Assembly (NCBI GenBank): GCA_024642325.1
Contig: JAHEBI010000188.1
Span: forward strand, 1-5,631
Direction of reading: 5' to 3'
Source of the DNA: Eudoraea sp.
Lineage (GTDB): Bacteria > Bacteroidota > Bacteroidia > Flavobacteriales > Flavobacteriaceae
Length of the DNA: 5,631 nucleotides
Shown here: one piece after another, positions 1-5,631 of the stretch
How positions within the stretch are numbered: position 1 is the stretch's first letter
Layout of the letters: the number at the start of each line of letters is the position of its first letter
Notes under the pieces: model-generated
Told to the model about the DNA's origin: nothing
Seen by the model: only the letters and a program-made list of their open reading frames with translations
Databases searched by the model: none
Made by a program: the position numbers and the translations under genes

Positions 1-29
1 ATCATTGATAAGACGATTATATTCTTCAT
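1..29 (-). CDS. Start of the next operon gene, probably batE (partial, 3' end outside window)
   Basis: An ATG at bases 29-27 lies two bases after the batD stop codon (TAG, 34-32) and opens a frame reading M-K-N-I-I-V-L-S-M before the window ends. A Met-Lys start followed by hydrophobic residues looks like the beginning of a signal peptide or membrane anchor. The spacing matches the other junctions of this operon, which argues that it is a real start. In known Bat operons the gene after batD is often batE, which codes for a TPR protein with an SH3-like domain. That identity is inferred from position only, because nine codons cannot show a domain. Confidence 0.5.
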
Positions 30-31
30 GA

Positions 32-1822
32 CTAAAGTTCTTTGTCTAATGATGAAATTGTTTCACTTGCTTTATTGTAATCCTGCTGCATTTGTACATC
101 AGAGAAAGGGCTGTAGCGTGCCATTTCACAATTCTTAAGCAAAGCTACAAAAGAATGGATGGTGGTCTCGTCTATTTGTTTTTCGGACAAGAGGGAGGCT
201 ATTTTATCCTTGCTGAATTCAGAGGTCTCTATTTTAAGTTTGGCTTTCAGATAATTGTGTAAAGCCTTTTCAAGTGCAATGAAAAATGCATCTTTGTTAC
301 CCAATGCTTTTTTGGCTTCAGAGAGGTATTTCCGGGACAGTTTATTAGCTTTTTTTATTTTGTTTCCGGCTACATCACTGGCTATGGCTTCCCGCCTTTT
401 GCCAAACAATACCGCGATAGGGATAAGCAAAATGGGAGAGAACAACCAAAAATAAAACCTTGAAGAACCAAAAAAATAATTTGTGCCAACTGCGGTTAAA
501 TTTGGTTTAAGTTTAATGAAATTGAATTGATCACTGGCACTAATTACTGCTTGCTTATTCGATATGGAAGGACTATTAGCTATAGTACCTGAGCTTAAAG
601 GGCCCTCCATTACATTGATCATGATTTCATCTGAAGTTACAGATTTGTACTTCTCCGATTCCGGATCAAAATAACTGAATGAAATTCCGGGAATAGGATA
701 TTTTCCTCTGAATGAAGGCACTATTGTGTAATTATTGCTCACTTTTCCCTGCATTCCGGATAGGGTAGTCCTTACTTCTTCATTAAATTCGGGCTCATAA
801 ACTTCTAAAGCTCCCGGGAGAGAGGGTTCCGGTAATTGAAACAATTTTAAATTGCCTTTTCCTTTTACGGTTATAGTGGCTTGTAAGGACTCAGAAGCAT
901 TTAAAGTAGTTTTACTCGTAGTAACAGAAAAATCAAAACTGCCAACTGCACCGCCAAAATCTGCAGGCCTTCCTTCCGAAGGCAAGGGTTTTACGTTAAT
1001 CACCCTTTTTCCCGCAGAGACCGTTTTATTGGTTTGTGTATATATTCTGCCTCCGAAAAAATCACGTTTGTTGGTAGGGACTTCCAATGTTACATCTAAA
1101 GAAAGAGGTTCAATTGTTAATTCACCACTCTTTTGAGGATAAAGCACCACTCTTTTAAGAACTACAAATCGATACGTCTTGCCTTCATAAGTGCCATTTT
1201 GAACATCATATCTGGTAAAGGGCATATCCTGACTCCAGAAATTATTGTATTTGGGATTGTCCAATGGCCTAAAATTAGAAACATTTATTGAAGGGCTCAC
1301 ATATAATTTGTAAACAACGCTGATTGCTTCATTGAGATAAGGCGAGGCCTTGGAGACTTCTGCTACCAAATGTAAATTATCATCGGCAATATCTTCTACC
1401 GACATTTGATCATTGGGTTTATCAACTGCGGCTGTAACCTCTACTGTCTTCGACAAGGATTTATAGACCTTCCCGTCTATAGTAATGGTAGCCTGTTTAA
1501 TTGTAAAATTCCCCCGGGCGTTAGGCGCAAGGGTATAAGAATAGGTCTTGGAATAACTCCTGACACCATTAATCCATGAAGAACTAATAGATTGTGAAGG
1601 ACCCATAAGCACTCTGAAGCCTTCAAAATCCGGAGGGGTAAAATTGTCGCCATCCTTGTTCATGGTAAAATCCACGCGTAAACGTTCGTTTATACCCAGT
1701 TTATTCTTACTTAGGTTTACTTCAAATGTAATAGCTTCCTTATCCTGTGCTATTAATTGGTTATTAGCAAGCAATAGGAGCGAGATACAAATGATTATAT
1801 ATTTAGGTTTATTAAATATCAC
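32..1822 (-). CDS. batD: BatD family protein, periplasmic with one membrane anchor and a cytosolic helical tail
   Basis: This 596-residue protein has the layout and about the length expected of the BatD ('oxygen tolerance') family. Residues 1-26 form a signal peptide ending in LIAQ, with cleavage likely just before or after Gln26. Residues 30-445 are a long beta-rich, presumably Ig-like, periplasmic region with repeated beta-strand patterns (for example around 95-130, 150-245 and 295-405). A single membrane helix at about 457-474 is followed by KRRE, which by the positive-inside rule puts the C-terminus in the cytosol. Residues 490-596 are alpha-helical and charged. The start is a GTG that overlaps the batC stop. 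The next Met is residue 54, past the signal peptide, so the GTG is well supported. BatD is thought to be a membrane scaffold working with BatA, BatB and BatC; its molecular activity is unknown. The family call is firm, the mechanism is not. Confidence 0.93.
   Translation of the reverse strand: MIFNKPKYIIICISLLLLANNQLIAQDKEAITFEVNLSKNKLGINERLRVDFTMNKDGDNFTPPDFEGFRVLMGPSQSISSSWINGVRSYSKTYSYTLAPNARGNFTIKQATITIDGKVYKSLSKTVEVTAAVDKPNDQMSVEDIADDNLHLVAEVSKASPYLNEAISVVYKLYVSPSINVSNFRPLDNPKYNNFWSQDMPFTRYDVQNGTYEGKTYRFVVLKRVVLYPQKSGELTIEPLSLDVTLEVPTNKRDFFGGRIYTQTNKTVSAGKRVINVKPLPSEGRPADFGGAVGSFDFSVTTSKTTLNASESLQATITVKGKGNLKLFQLPEPSLPGALEVYEPEFNEEVRTTLSGMQGKVSNNYTIVPSFRGKYPIPGISFSYFDPESEKYKSVTSDEIMINVMEGPLSSGTIANSPSISNKQAVISASDQFNFIKLKPNLTAVGTNYFFGSSRFYFWLFSPILLIPIAVLFGKRREAIASDVAGNKIKKANKLSRKYLSEAKKALGNKDAFFIALEKALHNYLKAKLKIETSEFSKDKIASLLSEKQIDETTIHSFVALLKNCEMARYSPFSDVQMQQDYNKASETISSLDKEL
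1819..1822 (-). other. Four-base GTGA stop/start overlap between batC and batD
   Basis: Read on the minus strand, bases 1822-1819 are GTGA: the GTG start of batD (1822-1820) overlaps the TGA stop of batC (1821-1819). Overlaps of this kind usually mean that a terminating ribosome restarts on the next gene (translational coupling), which would keep BatC and BatD amounts linked. The coupling is inferred; the overlap is visible directly. A purine-rich GAGAAAG lies just upstream but is a poor Shine-Dalgarno match. Confidence 0.85.
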
Positions 1823-2670
1823 CAGTCTTTCTCAGTTTTTGTTTTGGCGCCTTTAACTTTCTGGGCATCCATCTTTTCCTTAACTTTTTTCTCTTCGTTT
1901 TGCATGGCCTCCAGCAAATTCTTTATTTGTTGTTCAGACAATTGATTTGGTCTGGGCTGTTTCTGCTGTTGCTGATCGCCCTGCTCAGGTTGTTTTTTCT
2001 CTTCTTCTTTCTCTTCTCCATCCCCTTTTTTATTTTCTTCTTTTTCCTCATCACCTTTATCCCCATCATTACTATCCTTATCGTTTTCTTCGTTTTTGGG
2101 ATCGCCTTTATTTTCGTCTTTGTTATCCCCCTGATCCTGTTGATCCTGGTTTTTATCTTTTTTATCCTCCTGATCCTTATTTTCCTTATTGTCGTCCTTA
2201 TTCTGATTATCCTTATCTTTTTTCAGGAGCTCTTTTGCCAATGCCAGATTATAGCGCGTTTCTTCATCATTAGGATCATTTCGCAGGGCTTCCTTATAAG
2301 CTTCGATCGCTTTGGCGTATTCTTTGTTTTTCATAAATACGTTACCCATATTGTGAAATGCCTTATGCTTAACAGGTTTATCCGATGCCAATTCTCCTGC
2401 CTCTTTAAACCGGCCAAAAGCCTCTGAAAAACTCTCTTTATTATAGTAAGCATTTCCTAAATTATAAGGAGCCGCGGTATTCTCATTACTTTTAGAAATA
2501 GCCCGTCTGTAGTTGACTTCTGCATCAATAAAATCGTTCTCTGCCAATTCCTTATTAGCTTCAAATGTTATATCCGTGGAAACCCTGAGTGCTTTTTCCT
2601 TCTGCTTCAAGTCTTCTTGTGGAAAAACGACAGCGCTTATTAATAAATTAAACAGAATAATCTTCTTCAT
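1819..2670 (-). CDS. batC: BatC, TPR protein with signal peptide and long charged low-complexity tail
   Basis: This 283-residue protein begins with a short signal peptide (MKKIILFNLLISAVVFPQ, about residues 1-18). There is no lipobox cysteine, so it is probably soluble in the periplasm or held there by an uncleaved signal. Residues about 34-150 carry three tetratricopeptide repeats plus a capping helix, with typical signatures such as APYNLGNAYY (67-76), FHNMGNVFM (105-113) and AIEAYKEALRNDPND (121-135). Residues 151-240 are a tail of almost only K, D, E, N, Q and G. Residues 244-283 return to a predicted amphipathic helix and end in KTEKDW. The ATG lies one base after the batB stop; a purine run, GAAGGAA at 2687-2681, could act as a weak ribosome binding site at somewhat long spacing. 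TPRs bind other proteins, so BatC probably links Bat components. The role is inferred from family and operon. Confidence 0.92.
   Translation of the reverse strand: MKKIILFNLLISAVVFPQEDLKQKEKALRVSTDITFEANKELAENDFIDAEVNYRRAISKSNENTAAPYNLGNAYYNKESFSEAFGRFKEAGELASDKPVKHKAFHNMGNVFMKNKEYAKAIEAYKEALRNDPNDEETRYNLALAKELLKKDKDNQNKDDNKENKDQEDKKDKNQDQQDQGDNKDENKGDPKNEENDKDSNDGDKGDEEKEENKKGDGEEKEEEKKQPEQGDQQQQKQPRPNQLSEQQIKNLLEAMQNEEKKVKEKMDAQKVKGAKTKTEKDW
1951..2220 (-). repeat. Low-complexity tract coding for the K/D/E/N/Q tail of BatC
   Basis: About 270 bases whose coding strand is strongly purine-rich (the plus strand is a run of C/T) encode BatC residues 151-240. The segment contains no hydrophobic or aromatic residue and is built from irregular KD, DN, DQ and EE units rather than an exact tandem repeat. 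It is expected to be disordered. Such tracts change length easily by replication slippage, so length variation between strains is likely. Confidence 0.8.
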
Positions 2671-2671
2671 T

Positions 2672-3718
2672 TTAGTGAATTTCCTTCTCGTTAAACAAAT
2701 TCATTCTTTTGAGCCATTTGGTCTTTCGGTCAAGCAGGAATACCTCCAAAAAAAGAAATAAAAGGCCTATGCCCAAAAACCATTGAAACTGATCTTTGTA
2801 TTCAGCAAATTGTTTGGCTTCAAATTCTTTTTTGTCCATCTGGTTTAATTCCTCTTTAATGAATTCCACAGCATCTTCAGTATTTGATCCATTAATATAT
2901 TCCCCATTACCTTCGTCGGCAATTTCCTGTAATATCTGTTCATTTAGTTTAGTGATAACAACTTCACCCTGCGAATCTTTTTTGAGACTTTCTACTATAC
3001 CATTTCTTTTAATAGGGATAGGACTGCCCTTTGACTTTCCTACGCCTATGGTAAAAATTCTTATTCCTTCTTCTACGGCTAATTCCACAGCATCTAAAGT
3101 TGAGCCTTCTGAATGATCCTCCCCATCTGAAACAATAAACAACACCCTGTTGGTTTGTTCCTCATCGTCAAAATAAGTCGATGCCAGCTCAATTGCTTCA
3201 TTTATCGCAGTTCCCTGTGATGAAAGCATATCCGTATTCATACTTTGGAGGAACATTTTGGCCGCACCGTAATCTGTTGTTATGGGCAACTGAGGAAAAG
3301 CCTGTCCTGCATATGCTATTATACCAATACGATCACTCGCCAGTTGGTTAATAATTTCAGAAACCAGGCGTTTGGATTTTTCTATTCTATTTGGAGCAAT
3401 ATCCTCGGCCAGCATACTTTTTGAGACATCAATGGCAAAAACAATATCAACACCTTCCCGTTTTACGGTTTCTAATTTTGTGCCAATTTTTGGGTTTACC
3501 AGACCTAAAACCAAAAAAGAAAGCCCTATTATCAGAAAAATTAACTTTAATACTGATTTGAAATTAGACTTATTCGGGGATAATCTTTTCAACAAATCAG
3601 AAGTCGCAAATTTCTTTTGTGTCCTTTTTTTCCAGATATGAAGTAGTACGTAAATAACCACCATTACCGGAATAATGGATAAAAGATAGAAGTATATTTT
3701 TTCGTCTAACTGTATCAT
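2672..3718 (-). CDS. batB: BatB, membrane-anchored periplasmic VWA-domain protein
   Basis: This 348-residue protein has two N-terminal membrane helices (about 10-28 and 55-74) with a basic loop (KKRTQKK) between them, a VWA domain (about 89-285) and a C-terminal membrane helix (about 312-329) followed by RKTKWLKR. The positive-inside rule therefore places the VWA domain in the periplasm. The metal-binding MIDAS site is complete: D97-V-S99-K-S101, T170 in SSQGTAINEAI, and D198 in VSDGEDHSEG. It is a paralogue of the gene just upstream, sharing SMLA, PNR, SDRIG, AYAG, PIT and GTAI blocks in the same order. It is called BatB rather than BatA because it is the second VWA gene and precedes batC. 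The ATG lies three bases after the batA stop and one base separates its TAA from batC. VWA domains with a MIDAS bind protein ligands through a divalent metal; the ligand here is unknown. Confidence 0.94.
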   Translation of the reverse strand: MIQLDEKIYFYLLSIIPVMVVIYVLLHIWKKRTQKKFATSDLLKRLSPNKSNFKSVLKLIFLIIGLSFLVLGLVNPKIGTKLETVKREGVDIVFAIDVSKSMLAEDIAPNRIEKSKRLVSEIINQLASDRIGIIAYAGQAFPQLPITTDYGAAKMFLQSMNTDMLSSQGTAINEAIELASTYFDDEEQTNRVLFIVSDGEDHSEGSTLDAVELAVEEGIRIFTIGVGKSKGSPIPIKRNGIVESLKKDSQGEVVITKLNEQILQEIADEGNGEYINGSNTEDAVEFIKEELNQMDKKEFEAKQFAEYKDQFQWFLGIGLLFLFLEVFLLDRKTKWLKRMNLFNEKEIH

Positions 3719-3721
3719 AAT

Positions 3722-4720
3722 TTATACAAAACTTCTGAAGAGTGTATTTCTCAAAAACCATTCAATAATAAGTAACGCACCCGCTAATAAAATCCATGGC
3801 CTGAATTTCTCCTCATATTTATAATACTTAAATTCTTCCACTTCAGTTTTTTCCAATTTATTTATTTCATCATAAATTGCCTCTAATTTTTCATTGTCTG
3901 TTGCTCTGAAGTATTGCCCTCCTGTTGCCCTTGCAATATCTTTAAGTAATTCTTCATCTATTTCCACCTGCCGCATCCCATAACGGTAAGACCCGTCTTC
4001 ATTGTAAGCCACAGGAGAGAGGGCATTTCCATTAGTACCCAGACCTATTGTATATGTTTTAATACCAAATTCCACAGCAAGATCAGCAGCTGTTTGCGGC
4101 TCAATAAAGCCTGAATTGTTAACCCCGTCAGTCAGTAATATAATTACTTTGCTTATTGATTTACTTTCTTTTAACCTGTTTACAGATGTTGCTAATCCCA
4201 TACCTATAGCAGTTCCATCATTTAACTGACCATATGTAATTTCTTTAAGCGCATTTAAAACAATAGATTTGTCGCTTGTTATAGGTGTTTTGGTGTAACT
4301 TTCGCCGGCATAGGCTACTAAACCAATCCTGTCACTCGGTCTTTTCCGAACAAAATCTGCTGCCACTTCTTTAAGTGCTGATAATCGGTTAGGCTTTAAA
4401 TCTCTTGCCAACATACTCGAGGAAACATCTATGGCCATCACAATATCAATCCCTTTTGTCGTTTTTGTACGCGTGGAGATATCCTCAGTTTGAGGACGTG
4501 CCATGGCTACTATAATGGCTGTTAATGCCAGCAAACGAAAAACAAATAACACCGGCTTTAATTTTGGGACAATGTCATTCGTGGTAAACCCTTCTAAACT
4601 TGGAATTTTCAGCGAGGCAGTCTCTTCCTTGCGCTTAATGATATACCATATTAAAGCGAGAGGAAGCAATAAAAGCAACCAAAAAAGCTGAGGATTCGCA
4701 AATTCTATATTATCAAACAT
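3722..4720 (-). CDS. batA: BatA, membrane-anchored periplasmic VWA-domain protein
   Basis: This 332-residue protein has membrane helices at about 12-28 and 57-75 (the double-helix N-terminus typical of the BatA family, opening NPQLFWLLLLLPLAL), a VWA domain at about 90-285, and a last membrane helix at about 308-323. The basic loop IIKRKEE after helix 1 is predicted cytosolic, placing the VWA domain in the periplasm. MIDAS residues are intact: D98-V-S100-S-S102, T170 in NDGTAIG, and D198 in LLTDGVNNSG. The closing domain segment contains IDEELLKDIARATGGQYF, a usual VWA C-terminal helix and strand. The ATG directly follows the stop of the upstream gene (TAAATG, no gap) and has no Shine-Dalgarno, as is common in Bacteroidetes. 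It probably acts with BatB in one membrane complex and is served by a MoxR-type ATPase encoded upstream of the window. That complex is inferred from other Bat operons. Confidence 0.94.
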   Translation of the reverse strand: MFDNIEFANPQLFWLLLLLPLALIWYIIKRKEETASLKIPSLEGFTTNDIVPKLKPVLFVFRLLALTAIIVAMARPQTEDISTRTKTTKGIDIVMAIDVSSSMLARDLKPNRLSALKEVAADFVRKRPSDRIGLVAYAGESYTKTPITSDKSIVLNALKEITYGQLNDGTAIGMGLATSVNRLKESKSISKVIILLTDGVNNSGFIEPQTAADLAVEFGIKTYTIGLGTNGNALSPVAYNEDGSYRYGMRQVEIDEELLKDIARATGGQYFRATDNEKLEAIYDEINKLEKTEVEEFKYYKYEEKFRPWILLAGALLIIEWFLRNTLFRSFV

Positions 4721-5631
4721 TTATGCCTCTGTTTTTACTTCTAATGAAGCTATAATCCTATTAACGATTTCTTCTGCGTAAGTATCTTTATCTAACCAGG
4801 ACAGGATTAATTGCTGCTGAAAGCCCTTTCCTCCAAAAAGGATAATGGTGTATTCCCCGGCAACCAATTCTTTCGATCCAGGTACTGCAAAATTACCCCG
4901 GCCAAATACTTTAATTCCTTTAATCCCGGTGGTTGTACTAAATTCTTCCTGTTTGGTAATAATATTTTTTGCGCCCTGATCTTCGAAGTTTTTCAATATT
5001 TGTTCAACAGAGAGATTGAAATCCGGTTCTTCAGGTTTATTTAATGTGGTTGAAGTAGTACCTATTGTAAGTAAACCTTTTTCACTTCTGTACATAAAAG
5101 CCTGAAGCTCCTTGATATTTGCCTGTGCTTCGGCAGGTAGTTTAACTTGTTGTCTCACCAGGACCTCCGGTGTTTCAATGATAATTGGCGGATATCCGTA
5201 AGAGCTTGAAACCCATTCTCCTTCCAAAAGTATTTTTGTAGGATGCCCTGTTATGGTATCCCATACATTAGAAGGACCTAAATAAGTTATCAGCCCCCCA
5301 AGTGAGACCAGTAATACAATCCCTGCGGCACTTGCAATAGAAATTATTTTCTTTTTTCTTTTTTTCAGGGCAATAATTTTCTGATATTCTTCCTGCTCCA
5401 TTAAATCATCTTCCGTGGGTTCAGGCAGGGCTTCTTTAGTTTTGATAACAATCTCCTCAATAGCTTTTCTGTCCTGTTCAGCCACTGTTGTAGGGGGCTT
5501 GGACCTTGCAAATTTTACCAGATCAGCCGTCTGTAGTATTTTTTCAAATTGTTTGATTGTATTGTCCTGTAACTTTAATTCACCAGCATCCCGTAACAAT
5601 TCCAATTTATGAATCAATTCACTGGTCGTGC
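4721..5631 (-). CDS. Bat-operon membrane protein with BatD-like cytosolic segment and periplasmic C-terminal domain (5' end cut off)
   Basis: The frame is open to the window edge, so the gene is 5'-partial. A possible TTG start at 5617 is not convincing, because the codons before it (reading T-T-S-E) continue the same conserved helical segment. Counting from that TTG, residues 1-90 are helical and charged, with LQTADLVKFARSKPP (29-43) and VAEQDRKAIEEIVIKTKEALPEPTE (45-69). After KKRKKK a membrane helix spans about 91-113, so what precedes it is cytosolic and what follows (114-298) is periplasmic. The periplasmic part alternates strands and helices and ends in a helix (TYAEEIVNRIIASLEV). Related Flavobacteriia have a longer gene here, between DUF58 and batA, with an N-terminal signal peptide, Ig-like region and first membrane helix. 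By analogy this is the C-terminal half or so. No function is established. Its stop abuts the batA ATG, so the two are probably translationally coupled. Confidence 0.85.
   Translation of the reverse strand, partial: TTSELIHKLELLRDAGELKLQDNTIKQFEKILQTADLVKFARSKPPTTVAEQDRKAIEEIVIKTKEALPEPTEDDLMEQEEYQKIIALKKRKKKIISIASAAGIVLLVSLGGLITYLGPSNVWDTITGHPTKILLEGEWVSSSYGYPPIIIETPEVLVRQQVKLPAEAQANIKELQAFMYRSEKGLLTIGTTSTTLNKPEEPDFNLSVEQILKNFEDQGAKNIITKQEEFSTTTGIKGIKVFGRGNFAVPGSKELVAGEYTIILFGGKGFQQQLILSWLDKDTYAEEIVNRIIASLEVKTEA

Noticed and set aside
852..1136. Plus-strand open frame of 94 codons inside batD
   Set aside because: It lies wholly antisense to a well-supported BatD region, with no domain or start signal of its own.
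1951..2220. Possible tandem repeat or CRISPR-like array
   Set aside because: The units are irregular and coding, with no constant repeat length and no repeat-spacer alternation.
1947..2273. Second plus-strand frame of 108 codons rich in Tyr, Pro, Phe and Leu
   Set aside because: It is the other antisense frame of the same low-complexity tract, with skewed composition and no family features.
1900..2427. Plus-strand open frame of 175 codons that looks like a multi-pass membrane protein
   Set aside because: It is the antisense of the BatC charged tail: Lys/Asp/Glu/Asn codons read backwards give Phe/Leu/Ile/Val codons, which creates a false hydrophobic protein. It has no recognisable family, and the minus-strand gene explains the region fully.
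2671..2690. Internal promoter or terminator between batB and batC
   Set aside because: Only one base separates the genes, no hairpin with a T-run is visible, and no Bacteroidetes-type promoter (TTTG at -33 with TAnnTTTG at -7) stands out. The only signal is a weak purine-rich ribosome binding site.
5613..5617. TTG at 5617-5615 as the start codon of the upstream gene
   Set aside because: The frame stays open to the window edge, and the codons before the TTG (T-T-S-E) extend a helical segment that aligns with BatD. The apparent start is just the first permitted start codon inside a truncated window.

Overview
The window is a tightly packed, single-strand gene cluster, entirely on the minus strand, so transcription runs from high to low coordinates. 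It is the core of a Bacteroidetes 'Bat' (Bacteroides aerotolerance) operon. In transcription order it holds: the 3' part of a membrane protein with a BatD-like cytosolic helical segment and an extra periplasmic domain (4721-5631, cut by the window edge); batA (3722-4720) and batB (2672-3718), two paralogous von Willebrand factor A (VWA) membrane proteins; batC (1819-2670), a secreted or periplasmic TPR protein with a long charged tail; batD (32-1822), a large periplasmic, membrane-anchored protein; and the first nine codons of another gene (1-29), probably batE.

The organism is most likely a member of the Flavobacteriia (Bacteroidetes). The reasons are the gene order, the AT-rich Lys/Asn/Ile-rich coding, the general lack of good Shine-Dalgarno sequences, signal peptides ending just before Gln (as in ...LIAQ), and the wording of the BatC tail (ending KTEKDW). 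I recognise these from memory of family members, not from a search.

There is no intergenic space. The five junctions are 0, 3, 1, -4 and 2 bases, so no promoter or terminator fits between genes, and the whole set is probably one co-transcribed, translationally coupled unit whose promoter lies beyond base 5631. In related genomes the upstream genes are a MoxR-type AAA+ ATPase and a DUF58 protein; neither is in this window.

Inferred working model: BatA and BatB place metal-binding (MIDAS) VWA domains in the periplasm, each held by two N-terminal and one C-terminal membrane segments. BatC supplies TPR protein-binding surfaces. BatD and the upstream protein are membrane-spanning scaffolds that share a related cytosolic helical segment, which could contact the cytosolic MoxR/DUF58 partners. 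The biochemical role of the Bat complex is not settled. It has been linked to aerotolerance and stress survival, but the evidence differs between species.

I see no RNA genes, mobile elements, CRISPR arrays or signs of recent transfer. The open reading frames on the plus strand are shadows of these genes.
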